A stretch of DNA of 64,000 nt from Chitinophagaceae bacterium. GTDB taxonomy: Bacteria; Bacteroidota; Bacteroidia; Chitinophagales; Chitinophagaceae. The stretch is from NCBI GenBank assembly GCA_024103425.1, contig JAGFIS010000039.1, positions 83,322-147,321 on the forward strand. Direction: 5' to 3'. The translations under genes were made by a program, and so were the position numbers. Below the pieces are notes generated by a model. That model was not told where the DNA came from, did no database searches, and saw only the letters and a list, made by a program, of their open reading frames with translations. Below are positions 9,484 to 18,427 of this stretch, one piece after another; position 1 is the stretch's first letter; each line of letters starts with the position of its first letter.

Positions 9484-10537
9484 GGCTGTAAAAGCTTTAC
9501 AGGGGATTGCGCAGAGGTTCGGACATAAGTTTGATTTTGATTACAAGCTTATGGGTGCTTGTGCGATTGATCAGACAGGTGTTCCACTGCCTTCAGAGAC
9601 GGTAGATGCTGCTTTAGATGCTGATGCTATTCTGTTAGGGGCAATTGGCGACCCGAAGTATGACAATAATCCCGAGGCAAAAGTGCGTCCCGAACAAGGG
9701 TTGTTGCAACTGCGTAAAGCACTGGGACTGTTTACTAACATACGTCCTGTGAAGACTTATCCCGCTTTGCGCCATTTGTCTCCGATAAAAGAAAAAAATG
9801 CAGATAACACTGATCTGGTTATTTACAGAGAGCTGACCGGTGGTATTTACTTCGGAGAAAAGAAATTGAACGAGGATGGAACGACCGCTTCGGATGAATG
9901 TACCTATCACAAATTTGAAATTGAGCGGGTGGCACGTCTGGCGTTTGAAGCTGCGATGGTAAGGAGGAAGAAGCTCACTTTGGTAGATAAGGCTAATGTG
10001 CTGGAGACTTCACGTCTGTGGCGTAAAACCATTCAAGAGATTCAGAAAGAGTATCCTGATGTGACTGTAGATTATCTGTTTGTTGACAATGCCGCAATGC
10101 AGTTGATTCTGAATCCTTCTCAGTTCGATGTGATCTTAACAGAAAACATGTTCGGAGATATCCTGAGTGACGAAGCGAGCGTCATCAGCGGATCACTCGG
10201 GTTGCTTCCTTCAAGCTCGATCGGTAACAAAGCACTGTTTGAACCTATCCATGGTTCTTATCCGCAGGCAGCAGGTAAAGACATTGCCAATCCGTTGGGA
10301 ACTATTTTATCTGCAGCAATGATGCTGGATCACTTCAAGGCTCATAAAGAAGCAGACCTCATCAGAGAGGCTGTTGCATGGACGATGGAGAATGGATTTG
10401 TAACCAGGGATATAGACCCTGTGAATTTTTATTTCACCTCTACTGTCGGAGACCTGATAGCAGAGTATGTAGCGAATGAATTGCCCGTTAAGATCAATAA
10501 GAGGAATATCAGAATGGGGCATGTGACGATTATTTAA
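9425..10537 (+). CDS. leuB: 3-isopropylmalate dehydrogenase
   Basis: Oxidatively decarboxylates 3-isopropylmalate with NAD+. The 370-residue protein starts MEKKITVIPGDGIGPEVTREA, the family N-terminus, which fixes the ATG at 9425 inside the end of the ABC gene. Further motifs are RELTGGIYFG, the substrate Tyr/Lys regions (LVDKANVLETSRLWR), the metal Asp region ENMFGDILSDEASV, and the NAD motif PIHGSYPQAAGKDIANP. It is the last gene of the leu transcript. The 215 bp after it hold the promoter of the ilv leader rather than an obvious leu terminator, so read-through into ilv is possible. Confidence 0.97.
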   Translation: MEKKITVIPGDGIGPEVTREAVKALQGIAQRFGHKFDFDYKLMGACAIDQTGVPLPSETVDAALDADAILLGAIGDPKYDNNPEAKVRPEQGLLQLRKALGLFTNIRPVKTYPALRHLSPIKEKNADNTDLVIYRELTGGIYFGEKKLNEDGTTASDECTYHKFEIERVARLAFEAAMVRRKKLTLVDKANVLETSRLWRKTIQEIQKEYPDVTVDYLFVDNAAMQLILNPSQFDVILTENMFGDILSDEASVISGSLGLLPSSSIGNKALFEPIHGSYPQAAGKDIANPLGTILSAAMMLDHFKAHKEADLIREAVAWTMENGFVTRDIDPVNFYFTSTVGDLIAEYVANELPVKINKRNIRMGHVTII

Positions 10538-10670
10538 TTCTGATTTGAAAGATATAAACTGATGAAAAAAGACCGATTTGCTAACCTGTGAAAATAACCT
10601 AAACGTACACCGGACGAGTGTTACAGACGATTCTTTTTCTCAGTTAAAAATCAGGGTTAAAAAAAAGTTC

Positions 10671-10700
10671 TTTGTTTTTTGAACAACAATTGTATGTTTG
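10671..10700 (+). promoter_or_regulatory. Bacteroidota-type promoter of the ilv operon
   Basis: TTTG at 10671-10674 and TATGTTTG at 10693-10700 are separated by 18 bp. This matches the primary sigma-factor consensus of Bacteroidota (TTTG at -33, TAnnTTTG at -7) at every defined base. Transcription would start near 10707, about 45 nt before the leader peptide ATG. Confidence 0.7.
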
Positions 10701-10752
10701 CTTCTCAATTCAAACCTGAATCGTGAACAGAGGCAGACAAATAATTAACGTA

Positions 10753-10821
10753 ATGAATGTGGTAGCTATGATTATTATAGCTATTGTCATTATTATGCCC
10801 GACACGTATGCAGGAGGATAA
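10753..10821 (+). CDS. ilv leader peptide (22 codons, Ile/Val-rich)
   Basis: The frame ATG to TAA encodes 22 residues, with nine branched-chain codons in the first 14: Val3, Val4, Ile7, Ile8, Ile9, Ile11, Val12, Ile13, Ile14. There is no Leu. The last codons (Tyr-Ala-Gly-Gly) contain the sequence TGCAGGAGG, which can pair with the terminator downstream. This layout is that of a classical attenuation leader: ribosomes starved for Ile or Val would stall on codons 3-14 and leave codons 19-22 uncovered, whereas ribosomes reaching the stop would cover them. An in-frame GTG at 10723 could extend it to 32 residues. It is too short for routine gene calling. Confidence 0.75.
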   Translation: MNVVAMIIIAIVIIMPDTYAGG

Positions 10822-10859
10822 TTGAAACAATGAAAATATTTGTGAACCCGCCTCCTGCA
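10809..10859 (+). promoter_or_regulatory. antiterminator pairing of the ilv attenuator
   Basis: TGCAGGAGG (10809-10817, end of the leader peptide) is the perfect 9-nt reverse complement of CCTCCTGCA (10851-10859). The second element makes up most of the left arm and the loop of the terminator. Pairing of the two would therefore exclude the terminator. The first element lies immediately before the leader stop codon, where a terminating ribosome would mask it. Confidence 0.7.
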
Positions 10860-10873
10860 GAGGCGGGTTTTTT
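10847..10873 (+). terminator. intrinsic terminator of the ilv attenuator
   Basis: An 8-bp perfect GC-rich stem, CCCGCCTC (10847-10854) with GAGGCGGG (10860-10867), has loop CTGCA and is followed by six T (10868-10873). It lies 20 bp before the ilvE start and after a promoter, so its natural role is conditional termination before the operon rather than ending leuB. Confidence 0.85.
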
Positions 10874-10893
10874 ATTGGAAAGAAGAAAAAATT

Positions 10894-11820
10894 ATGGCGA
10901 ATTATTTTGATGAAAACACGTTTGTTTACCGCGACGGTGAGTATCTGAAAGCTGCCGATGCGCTGACTCATTTATACGGTCAGACATTGCATTATGGTTA
11001 CGGAGCTTTTGAAGGAATAAGGGCTTATGAAACGGTAACTGGAGCAACTAAAATTTTTAAAGCGAAGGAACACTTCGATCGTTTAGAGCGTTCGGCAAAG
11101 CTGCTCAACCTGCCGTACCACTGGACAACTGGCGAACTGATTGAAGCCAGCTATGAGGTGCTGAAGCGCAACAATCACAAGGCGGCTTATGTACGTCCGC
11201 TGGTTTACGCTCCGGCCAATATGGGCTTCAATCCGAATGAGAAATCACATATTGTTATTGAGACCTGGCCGATGCAGCCATTCCTGGGAGAGAAGTTACT
11301 GTCGGTTTTCATTTCGTCTTATCAGCGACCTAATCCGAAAGGATTTAAAATCGAAGCAAAAGCTTGCGGTCATTATGTAAACTCTATTCTCGCCAGTCAT
11401 GAAGCTAAGGCTAACGGATATGATGAGGCACTGCTTTTTGACATGGACGGATATGTGGCTGAAGCACCGGGCGCCAACATCTTTATGGAAAAAGACGGCA
11501 AGCTGTTTACTCCGGCTTTAGGAAATATCCTGCCGGGTATTACCAGGGCAACTGTTATTGAACTGGCAAACGTGCTGGGGATAAGTGTGGAAGAAAAGCA
11601 AATAACCCCCGAAGAGCTTCTTGCAGCAGATAGCGCCTTTTTCTGCGGAACAGCAGCGGAGGTAATCGGTATCGCATCAATCAACAAAAAAGATTTCCCG
11701 AAACCATGGAGCGACAGTATAGGTGCACGCATTCAGGCGGCTTATCACGATCTGGTGAGAGAAGACTTTTCAGACAGAAAATATTCAGCAAAAGAAAAAT
11801 TAGAAACATCAAATGGGTGA
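10894..11820 (+). CDS. ilvE: branched-chain amino acid aminotransferase
   Basis: PLP-dependent fold-type IV transaminase for the last step of Leu, Ile and Val synthesis. The 308 residues include [14 protein letters not shown] near residue 33, the PLP lysine Lys156 in [11 protein letters not shown], the phosphate and substrate loops around [11 protein letters not shown], and [10 protein letters not shown]. Length and motifs are those of the IlvE group rather than D-amino acid aminotransferase. It is the first structural gene after the attenuator. Its stop overlaps the ilvD start by 8 bp, which suggests coupled translation. Confidence 0.95.
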   Translation: MANYFDENTFVYRDGEYLKAADALTHLYGQTLHYGYGAFEGIRAYETVTGATKIFKAKEHFDRLERSAKLLNLPYHWTTGELIEASYEVLKRNNHKAAYVRPLVYAPANMGFNPNEKSHIVIETWPMQPFLGEKLLSVFISSYQRPNPKGFKIEAKACGHYVNSILASHEAKANGYDEALLFDMDGYVAEAPGANIFMEKDGKLFTPALGNILPGITRATVIELANVLGISVEEKQITPEELLAADSAFFCGTAAEVIGIASINKKDFPKPWSDSIGARIQAAYHDLVREDFSDRKYSAKEKLETSNG

Positions 11821-13498
11821 ATTAAACAGATATAGTAAGACACTGACACAGGATGAAACACAACCTGCTGCCAAAGCAATGTTCTACGGCATTGGGTTGA
11901 CAGATGAAGATATGGATAAAGCACAGGTAGGAATCGTGAGCATGGGGTACGACGGGAATACCTGCAATATGCATCTGAACGGTCTGGCAGCAGAAGTGAA
12001 GAAGTCTATCTGGAATCACGGAATGGTGGGATTAATCTTCAATACCATCGGCGTGAGCGACGGTATGAGTAACGGTACAGACGGTATGCGTTATTCTTTG
12101 GTAAGCCGCGATGTAATTGCCGATTCTATTGAAACCGTTTGCGGAGCGCAATACTACGACGGCCTGATTGCCGTGCCCGGATGTGATAAGAATATGCCGG
12201 GTGCTTTGATAGCTATGGGCAGACTAAACCGTCCGTCGCTGATGGTTTATGGAGGAACTATTGCCCCGGGACATTATAAAGGCCAAGACCTGAATATCGT
12301 ATCTGCATTTGAAGCTTTGGGGCAAAAAATTGCAGGCAATCTTTCCCAGGAAGATTTTCATGGAATCGTTCGTCATAGTTGCCCCGGGCCCGGTGCCTGC
12401 GGTGGAATGTACACAGCTAATACGATGGCTTCAGCGATTGAAGCACTGGGGATGAGCCTGCCGTATTCCAGCAGTAATCCTGCTATTAGCCCTGAGAAAC
12501 GACGCGAATGTGATGAAGCGGGTAAGGCTATGAGAAACCTTCTGGAGAAGAACATCCTACCACGTGATATCATGACCAAAGAAGCATTTGAAAATGCGAT
12601 CACCCTGGTAATGATCCTCGGAGGTTCGACGAATGCTGTTATCCATTTGATAGCAATGGCAAAAAGTGTAGGCATATCTGTTACTCAAAAAGATTTCCAG
12701 AGAATCAGTGATGCTACACCAATGCTTTCAGACTTTAAACCAAGTGGCAAGTATTTGATGCAGGATTTACACGAACATGGCGGTATTCCAGCGGTAATGA
12801 AATATTTACTCAACAGAGGAAAGATCAAAGGCGACTGTCTGACTGTAACAGGAAAGACGATTGCAGAAAACCTCGCTGATGTAAAGGAGTTGGATTTCAA
12901 CTCTCAGAAGATTGTTCATTCGTTTGAGGATCCGATCAAACCTACGGGGCACCTGCAGATTCTTTATGGTAATCTTGCCCCCTTGGGTAGTGTAGCTAAG
13001 ATTACCGGAAAGGAAGGAGAGAAGTTCACCGGGCCGGCAAGAGTATTTGATGGCGAACATCATCTGATTGAAGGTATCAACTCACATCAGATCAAACCCG
13101 GAGATGTGGTGGTGATTAAGAATGTAGGCCCGAAAGGAGCTCCCGGTATGCCCGAGATGTTGAAACCGACATCTGCGATTATAGGTGCAGGCCTTGGTAC
13201 AAGTGTAGCACTGATTACCGATGGTCGTTTCAGCGGGGGAACGCATGGCTTCGTCGTCGGTCACGTCACTCCCGAGGCATACGAGGGCGGCCTTATCGCA
13301 TGGGTTGAAGATGATGATATCATCGAGATTGATGCAGTAAACAATACCCTCACACTGAAGGTGAGTGACGAAGTAATCGAGGAAAGGAAGAAGAAAAATC
13401 CTGCCCCTCACAAGTTGAAAGTATCCTCGGGTGTGCTTTATAAATACGCTAAGACCGTGAGCAATGCTTCCGAAGGATGTGTAACAGACGAATTTTAA
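11813..13498 (+). CDS. ilvD: dihydroxy-acid dehydratase
   Basis: Iron-sulfur dehydratase producing the 2-oxo acids of valine and isoleucine. The 561-residue protein has the cluster cysteine motifs PGCDKNMPG and [18 protein letters not shown]. It also has [20 protein letters not shown] and the C-terminal [20 protein letters not shown] motif. The ATG at 11813 lies inside the end of ilvE. ilvB follows after 20 bp. All conserved regions are present and the length is normal. Confidence 0.97.
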   Translation: MGELNRYSKTLTQDETQPAAKAMFYGIGLTDEDMDKAQVGIVSMGYDGNTCNMHLNGLAAEVKKSIWNHGMVGLIFNTIGVSDGMSNGTDGMRYSLVSRDVIADSIETVCGAQYYDGLIAVPGCDKNMPGALIAMGRLNRPSLMVYGGTIAPGHYKGQDLNIVSAFEALGQKIAGNLSQEDFHGIVRHSCPGPGACGGMYTANTMASAIEALGMSLPYSSSNPAISPEKRRECDEAGKAMRNLLEKNILPRDIMTKEAFENAITLVMILGGSTNAVIHLIAMAKSVGISVTQKDFQRISDATPMLSDFKPSGKYLMQDLHEHGGIPAVMKYLLNRGKIKGDCLTVTGKTIAENLADVKELDFNSQKIVHSFEDPIKPTGHLQILYGNLAPLGSVAKITGKEGEKFTGPARVFDGEHHLIEGINSHQIKPGDVVVIKNVGPKGAPGMPEMLKPTSAIIGAGLGTSVALITDGRFSGGTHGFVVGHVTPEAYEGGLIAWVEDDDIIEIDAVNNTLTLKVSDEVIEERKKKNPAPHKLKVSSGVLYKYAKTVSNASEGCVTDEF

Positions 13499-13518
13499 AA
13501 TCTTTAAATAAAACAACC

Positions 13519-15258
13519 ATGAGTTTAGAAGTTCAGGAAACAGAAACAAAAAAAGAGGCTGCTGCCGAAACCCGTAATGTAACAGGTTCGGAAGCAATTC
13601 TCGAAATATTTTTGAAAGAAGGAGTGGAGGTTCTTTTCGGATATCCGGGAGGAGCCATCATGCCATTATATGATGTATTATATCACTACAACGACCCGTT
13701 AAGGCACATACTCGTGCGCCACGAGCAGTGCTCAGTGCATGCTGCACAGGGATATGCAACGGTGAGTGGCAAAACTGGTGTTGTATTGGCAACCAGTGGT
13801 CCCGGAGCCACCAACCTTGTAACCGGTCTGGCGGATGCCATGATCGACAGTACCCCGATTGTATGTCTAACAGGACAAGTATTTGCGCCTCTGTTAGGTA
13901 CTGATGCATTTCAGGAAACAGATATCATAAATATCACTTCTCCGATAACGAAGTGGAGTTACCAGATTACCGACGCTGAAGAGATTCCGGCAGTATTATC
14001 AAAAGCATTCTATATCGCCCGAAGCGGAAGACCTGGTCCGGTGTTGATTGATATCACAAAGAATGCTCAGGTGCAGAAGTTTGATTTTGCCTATGAAAAG
14101 TGCGATCATATCAGAAGTTATCGCCCGAAGCCCGTAGTACGCAAAGAGTATGTTGAAGAAGCCGCCAAACTGATTAACAGTGCACAGAAACCATTGGTTG
14201 TTTTCGGTCAGGGTGTTATCCTCGGAAATGCTGAAGAAGAATTCAAAAAGTTCATTGAGAAAGGCGACCTGCCTGCTGCATGGACAGTACTGGGCTTAAG
14301 TGCACTCCATTCAGATCATCCCTTGAATGTGGGAATGCTGGGAATGCATGGTAACTACGCTCCGAACGTATTGACCAATGAGTGCGACGTATTGATTGCA
14401 GTTGGAATGCGCTTCGATGATCGTGTTACAGGAAGACTCGATAAGTATGCAAAACAAGCCAAAGTTATTCACCTCGATATCGATCCCGCGGAAATCGATA
14501 AAAACGTGAAGGCTGATGTGCCGGTTTGGGGCGATTGTAAAGAGACGCTACCAATGCTGACACAACTGATAGAGGAGAGAAAACATTCTGAATGGCTACA
14601 ACAGTTTGAGGAACTGGCAAAGCAGGAAGATGAAATCTGCATCAGGAAGGAATTATATCCTGAAACAGAGATTCTCAGCATGGGTGAGGTAATCAGAATC
14701 ATGAACGATATCACCGGCGGTGATGCAGTTATTGTTACAGATGTTGGTCAGCATCAGATGGTCGCTTGCCGTTATGCAAAGTTTACTAAGAGTAAGAGCA
14801 ATGTAACCAGTGGTGGACTGGGAACCATGGGATTCGGACTTCCGGCTGCAATCGGAGCGAAGCTCGGAGCGCCCGAAAGAGAAGTAATTGCTGTTGTGGG
14901 AGATGGCGGTATCCAGATGACCATTCAGGAACTGGGAACCATTATGCAGAATCAAATAGGTGTAAAGATACTGGTACTGAATAACCATTATCTCGGGATG
15001 GTGCGCCAGTGGCAGGAACTCTTCATGGAGCGCAGGTATTCATTCACTGATATCGAAAGCCCTGATTTTGTAAAACTGGCAGACTCTTACAACATTCCCG
15101 GTGCAAGAGTAGAGACCAGGGATAACCTCAAAGCAGAATTAGAGAAGATGTTGAACCATAAGGGATCTTATCTTCTGGAAGTTAAGGTAGGCAGAGAGAA
15201 CAACGTATTCCCGATGGTACCCCAGGGCTGCAGTGTATCAGAAATCAGATTATCATAA
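13519..15258 (+). CDS. ilvB: acetolactate synthase large (catalytic) subunit
   Basis: ThDP-dependent enzyme forming acetolactate or acetohydroxybutyrate. The frame is open from 13477, inside ilvD, but MSLEVQETE at 13519 gives a sensible start clear of the upstream gene; the protein is then 579 residues. Catalytic Glu69 lies in RHEQCSVHAAQGYA. The N-terminal FGYPGGAIMPLYD and the central FAD-binding-type domain are present. The ThDP-magnesium motif runs from GDGGIQMTIQELGT to the NN of LVLNNHYLGMVRQW. The first 20 residues are charged and poorly conserved in appearance. ilvN follows after 20 bp. Confidence 0.96.
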   Translation: MSLEVQETETKKEAAAETRNVTGSEAILEIFLKEGVEVLFGYPGGAIMPLYDVLYHYNDPLRHILVRHEQCSVHAAQGYATVSGKTGVVLATSGPGATNLVTGLADAMIDSTPIVCLTGQVFAPLLGTDAFQETDIINITSPITKWSYQITDAEEIPAVLSKAFYIARSGRPGPVLIDITKNAQVQKFDFAYEKCDHIRSYRPKPVVRKEYVEEAAKLINSAQKPLVVFGQGVILGNAEEEFKKFIEKGDLPAAWTVLGLSALHSDHPLNVGMLGMHGNYAPNVLTNECDVLIAVGMRFDDRVTGRLDKYAKQAKVIHLDIDPAEIDKNVKADVPVWGDCKETLPMLTQLIEERKHSEWLQQFEELAKQEDEICIRKELYPETEILSMGEVIRIMNDITGGDAVIVTDVGQHQMVACRYAKFTKSKSNVTSGGLGTMGFGLPAAIGAKLGAPEREVIAVVGDGGIQMTIQELGTIMQNQIGVKILVLNNHYLGMVRQWQELFMERRYSFTDIESPDFVKLADSYNIPGARVETRDNLKAELEKMLNHKGSYLLEVKVGRENNVFPMVPQGCSVSEIRLS

Positions 15259-15278
15259 ATCATTAAAAAATCAGAATA

Positions 15279-15863
15279 ATGAAACAGGAATATACAATCA
15301 CCGTTTACACCGAAGACAGGGTGGGAATGGTTGGACGTTTGGCTAATATTTTTTCCCGCAGAAAAATCAATATTGAATACCTGAACACTGCTCCTTCGGA
15401 AGTACAGGGTATTCATCGCTTTACCATTGTGATTGTTGAAACCCACGAAGCTGTCCAGAAGCTTGTACGTCAGATTGAAAAACAGGTTGATGTTTTGAAA
15501 GCGTATTTCCATACTGAAGAAGAAATCATCTGGCAGGAAATGGGTATGTACAAAGTTCCATCCGAAAGCATCACAGAAAAGGTTAAGGTCGAAAGGCTTC
15601 TGCATGAGTATGGTGCCCGTGCTATCGCTATCCGCAAAGATTACATTGTCTTTGAAGCAACAGGGCATAAAGAAGAGATTGACCGCTTAGTGAAGTTTTT
15701 TGAACCATATGGGTTGATTGAATTCGTTCGAGGTGCAAGAGTAGCAATCATCAAGAAGAGCAGTGGATTCCACGAAAAGGTAAAGGAGTTCGAAAGAAAA
15801 CAACCGGCAGAAAATTTCGAGATCAATACGATTCCCGTAGACCAGTCGGTATTCTCATTATAA
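15279..15863 (+). CDS. ilvN: acetolactate synthase small (regulatory) subunit
   Basis: The valine-sensing partner of IlvB. The N-terminal ACT domain (about residues 4-80) shows YTITVYTEDRVGMVGRLANIF and NIEYLNTAPSEVQGIHRFTI. A second C-terminal domain (about 85-175) follows. The 194-residue length is that of the longer, two-domain small subunits, so feedback control by valine is expected from family knowledge. Position directly after ilvB supports the pairing. The 36 bp after it are A-rich and lead into ilvC. Confidence 0.93.
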   Translation: MKQEYTITVYTEDRVGMVGRLANIFSRRKINIEYLNTAPSEVQGIHRFTIVIVETHEAVQKLVRQIEKQVDVLKAYFHTEEEIIWQEMGMYKVPSESITEKVKVERLLHEYGARAIAIRKDYIVFEATGHKEEIDRLVKFFEPYGLIEFVRGARVAIIKKSSGFHEKVKEFERKQPAENFEINTIPVDQSVFSL

Positions 15864-15899
15864 ACAATTAAAAATTTAAAAAAGTAAAAAAGAAAAAAC

Positions 15900-16952
15900 A
15901 TGGCAGTACTTGATTTTGCAGGCACTAAAGAAAATGTAATCACACGTGAAGAATTCCCTTTGTCTAAGGCACAGCAGGTTTTGAAAGATGAAGTAGTAGC
16001 CGTAATCGGATACGGTGTACAGGGCCCCGGACAAGCCTTAAACCAGAGGGATAATGGAATCAATGTAATTGTGGGACAGCGTAAAAATTCCAAAAGCTGG
16101 GATAAAGCTGTAGCTGACGGATTTGTAGAAGGAAAAGATCTGTTTGAAATTGAAGATGCACTACAGCGCGGTACTATCATTTGCTATTTGCTGAGCGATG
16201 CGGCACAGATTGAACTCTGGCCTTTGGTAAAGAAATATCTTACACCGGGAAAGGCTTTGTATTTCTCTCACGGATTTGGTATTACTTACAACGACCAGAC
16301 AGGTATTGTACCACCGGCTGATGTGGATGTGTTCTTAGTAGCACCAAAAGGAAGCGGCACCTCTCTGCGAAGGATGTTTTTGCAGGGACGCGGCCTGAAC
16401 AGCAGCTATGCTATCTATCAGGATGCAACCGGAAAAGCATTTGACAGGGTAATTGCCCTTGGTATTGCTATCGGCTCGGGATACCTGTTTGAAACTACTT
16501 TCAAGAAAGAAGTTTATAGTGACCTGACCGGTGAGCGCGGTACGCTGATGGGTGCTATCCAGGGAATCTTTGCGGCTCAGTTTGAAACACTGAGAAAGAA
16601 CGGCCACTCACCAAGCGAAGCCTTCAACGAGACAGTAGAAGAACTGACACAATCACTGATGCCTCTGGTAGCTGAAAACGGAATGGACTGGATGTATGCC
16701 AACTGTTCTACCACTGCACAGCGCGGTGCATTAGACTGGTGGAAGAAGTTCAGAGATGCTACGTTGCCTGTGTTTGATGAACTCTATAAGAGTGTGGCAG
16801 CGGGTAAAGAAGCCGCTAAGTCTATTGAAAGTAACAGTAAATCTGACTATCGTGTACACCTGAACGAAGAGTTGAAAGAACTGCGCGAGAGTGAAATGTG
16901 GCAGGCAGGTAAAGCAGTGAGAAACCTTCGTCCGGAAAATCAAGCAGTATAA
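15900..16952 (+). CDS. ilvC: ketol-acid reductoisomerase
   Basis: NADPH- and Mg-dependent reductoisomerase of Ile and Val synthesis. The 350 residues carry the Rossmann motif VIGYGVQGPGQALNQRDNG (Val where many enzymes have Ser), the catalytic region SHGFGI, VAPKGSGTSLRRMF, and the metal-binding Asp/Glu region SDLTGERGTLMGAIQGIFAAQFE. The C-terminal helical knot domain includes NCSTTAQRGALDWW. It is a class I-sized enzyme with normal length, 5 bp before ilvA. Confidence 0.96.
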   Translation: MAVLDFAGTKENVITREEFPLSKAQQVLKDEVVAVIGYGVQGPGQALNQRDNGINVIVGQRKNSKSWDKAVADGFVEGKDLFEIEDALQRGTIICYLLSDAAQIELWPLVKKYLTPGKALYFSHGFGITYNDQTGIVPPADVDVFLVAPKGSGTSLRRMFLQGRGLNSSYAIYQDATGKAFDRVIALGIAIGSGYLFETTFKKEVYSDLTGERGTLMGAIQGIFAAQFETLRKNGHSPSEAFNETVEELTQSLMPLVAENGMDWMYANCSTTAQRGALDWWKKFRDATLPVFDELYKSVAAGKEAAKSIESNSKSDYRVHLNEELKELRESEMWQAGKAVRNLRPENQAV

Positions 16953-16957
16953 AGAAT

Positions 16958-18232
16958 ATGTTGCAACAAGAATCAGATACTACTACAGTTACAGAGCTGC
17001 AATCCTTCGATTTCGGAGGAGCAACAGAAAGATTACGGGGTGTTGTGTTAAAGACTCCTCTTCAGTACAACACTAACCTGTCGAAGAAGTACGGTGCCAA
17101 TATCTACCTCAAAAGAGAAGATATGCAGGTAGTGCGCTCCTACAAACTGCGGGGCGCGTACAACAAGATGAAAACGCTTACTCCTGAGCAGATGAAGCGT
17201 GGTGTTGTTTGTGCAAGTGCAGGAAACCATGCACAGGGGTTTGCCTACAGTTGCCGGTTACTCAAAATCAAGGGTGTCATCTTTATGCCGGTAATTACTC
17301 CGGGCCAGAAGATCAGTCATACCAAGATGTTTGGCGAAGATTATGTAGAGGTAAGGCTCGTGGGCGACACCTATGATGCATGTGCTGCAGCAGCTAAGGA
17401 ACATCAGCAGCAAACAGGCATGACTTTCATCCCTGCTTTTGATGATTTAAAGATTATTGAAGGCCAGGCAACGGTAGGTGTAGAGATTTTGAAAGAACTT
17501 TCTGATGTAGATTATCTGTTTATTCCGGTTGGCGGCGGCGGACTCGCATCAGGAACAGGAACCTACTTTAAGCAGTTCTCGCCCAGGACTAAAGTAATTG
17601 GAGTAGAGCCTGAGGGTGCACCGAGCTTATATAAAGCATTTGAAGCAGGCGGGCCCGTAACTCTAAGCACTATTGACACTTTTGTTGACGGTGCCAGCGT
17701 AAAACGCACCGGCGATATTACCTACAGGATTTGCAGAGAGGTTTTAGCCGATCTGAAACTCATTCCTGAGGGTAAGGTATGCTCCACTTTGCTGCATTTA
17801 TATAATGAGGAAGGTATCATTGCAGAGCCTGCAGGAACGCTTTCCGTTGCTGCATTGGACGATTTTGCAGAAGAGATTAAAGGAAAAAATGTGGTCTGCA
17901 TTATCAGCGGAGGAAATAACGATATCAGTCGTACAGCCGAAATGCAGGAAAGAGCATTGGTTTATGAAGGCATGAAGCACTACTTCCTCATCAACTTCGC
18001 CCAGCGTCCGGGTGCATTGAAAGAGTTTGTCAATAACGTACTTTCAGAGAGTGATGACATCACCCTGTTTGAATATGTCAAGAAGATTAACCGCGAATCC
18101 GGTCCTGCCCTGGTAGGCATTGAGCAAAAACACCGGGCAGATTATCAGTTGTTGATAAGCAGGATGAAGGAGTTCAATGTTGACTTCAAAGAATTAAACG
18201 GTGTGGAAAAGGAGTTTAAGTTTCTTGTTTGA
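16958..18232 (+). CDS. ilvA: threonine ammonia-lyase (threonine deaminase)
   Basis: PLP enzyme making 2-oxobutanoate from threonine, the entry to isoleucine. The 424 residues show the PLP lysine Lys63 in VVRSYKLRGAYNK, SAGNHAQGFA, and the phosphate loop PVGGGGLASG. A short single regulatory ACT-like tail (about 335-424) starts at MKHYFLINFAQRPGALKEF. That architecture is the shorter form with one regulatory domain, whereas E. coli IlvA has two, so isoleucine control may differ. It is the last gene of the ilv operon and is followed by a terminator. Catabolic TdcB would lack the tail. Confidence 0.94.
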   Translation: MLQQESDTTTVTELQSFDFGGATERLRGVVLKTPLQYNTNLSKKYGANIYLKREDMQVVRSYKLRGAYNKMKTLTPEQMKRGVVCASAGNHAQGFAYSCRLLKIKGVIFMPVITPGQKISHTKMFGEDYVEVRLVGDTYDACAAAAKEHQQQTGMTFIPAFDDLKIIEGQATVGVEILKELSDVDYLFIPVGGGGLASGTGTYFKQFSPRTKVIGVEPEGAPSLYKAFEAGGPVTLSTIDTFVDGASVKRTGDITYRICREVLADLKLIPEGKVCSTLLHLYNEEGIIAEPAGTLSVAALDDFAEEIKGKNVVCIISGGNNDISRTAEMQERALVYEGMKHYFLINFAQRPGALKEFVNNVLSESDDITLFEYVKKINRESGPALVGIEQKHRADYQLLISRMKEFNVDFKELNGVEKEFKFLV

Positions 18233-18259
18233 TATCATATACCATGAAGGGTAATGTTT

Positions 18260-18292
18260 ACGGCCGGTCTTGGAGGATTCCGGCCGTTTTTT
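18260..18292 (+). terminator. intrinsic terminator of the ilv operon
   Basis: The stem ACGGCCGG (18260-18267) pairs with CCGGCCGT (18280-18287) over a 12-nt loop and is followed by a T-run to 18292. It lies 27 bp after the ilvA stop codon. Confidence 0.85.
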
Positions 18293-18427
18293 ATTGCGGG
18301 AAATAAGGGGATTCTCTATTAGGTGGCAGATTTATATACCGGAATTTTATTGAAATCAGGGTTTCGTGGTTTAATCATTCAACAGGTTTTAAAATCTCCA
18401 TTTCATTCGTATTTTGTGCTCTGTCTT

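Noticed and set aside
10705..10971. 88-codon minus-strand ORF across the ilv leader
   Set aside because: It overlaps the promoter-proximal leader, the terminator and ilvE and has low-complexity sequence; it is the complement of the leader peptide region.
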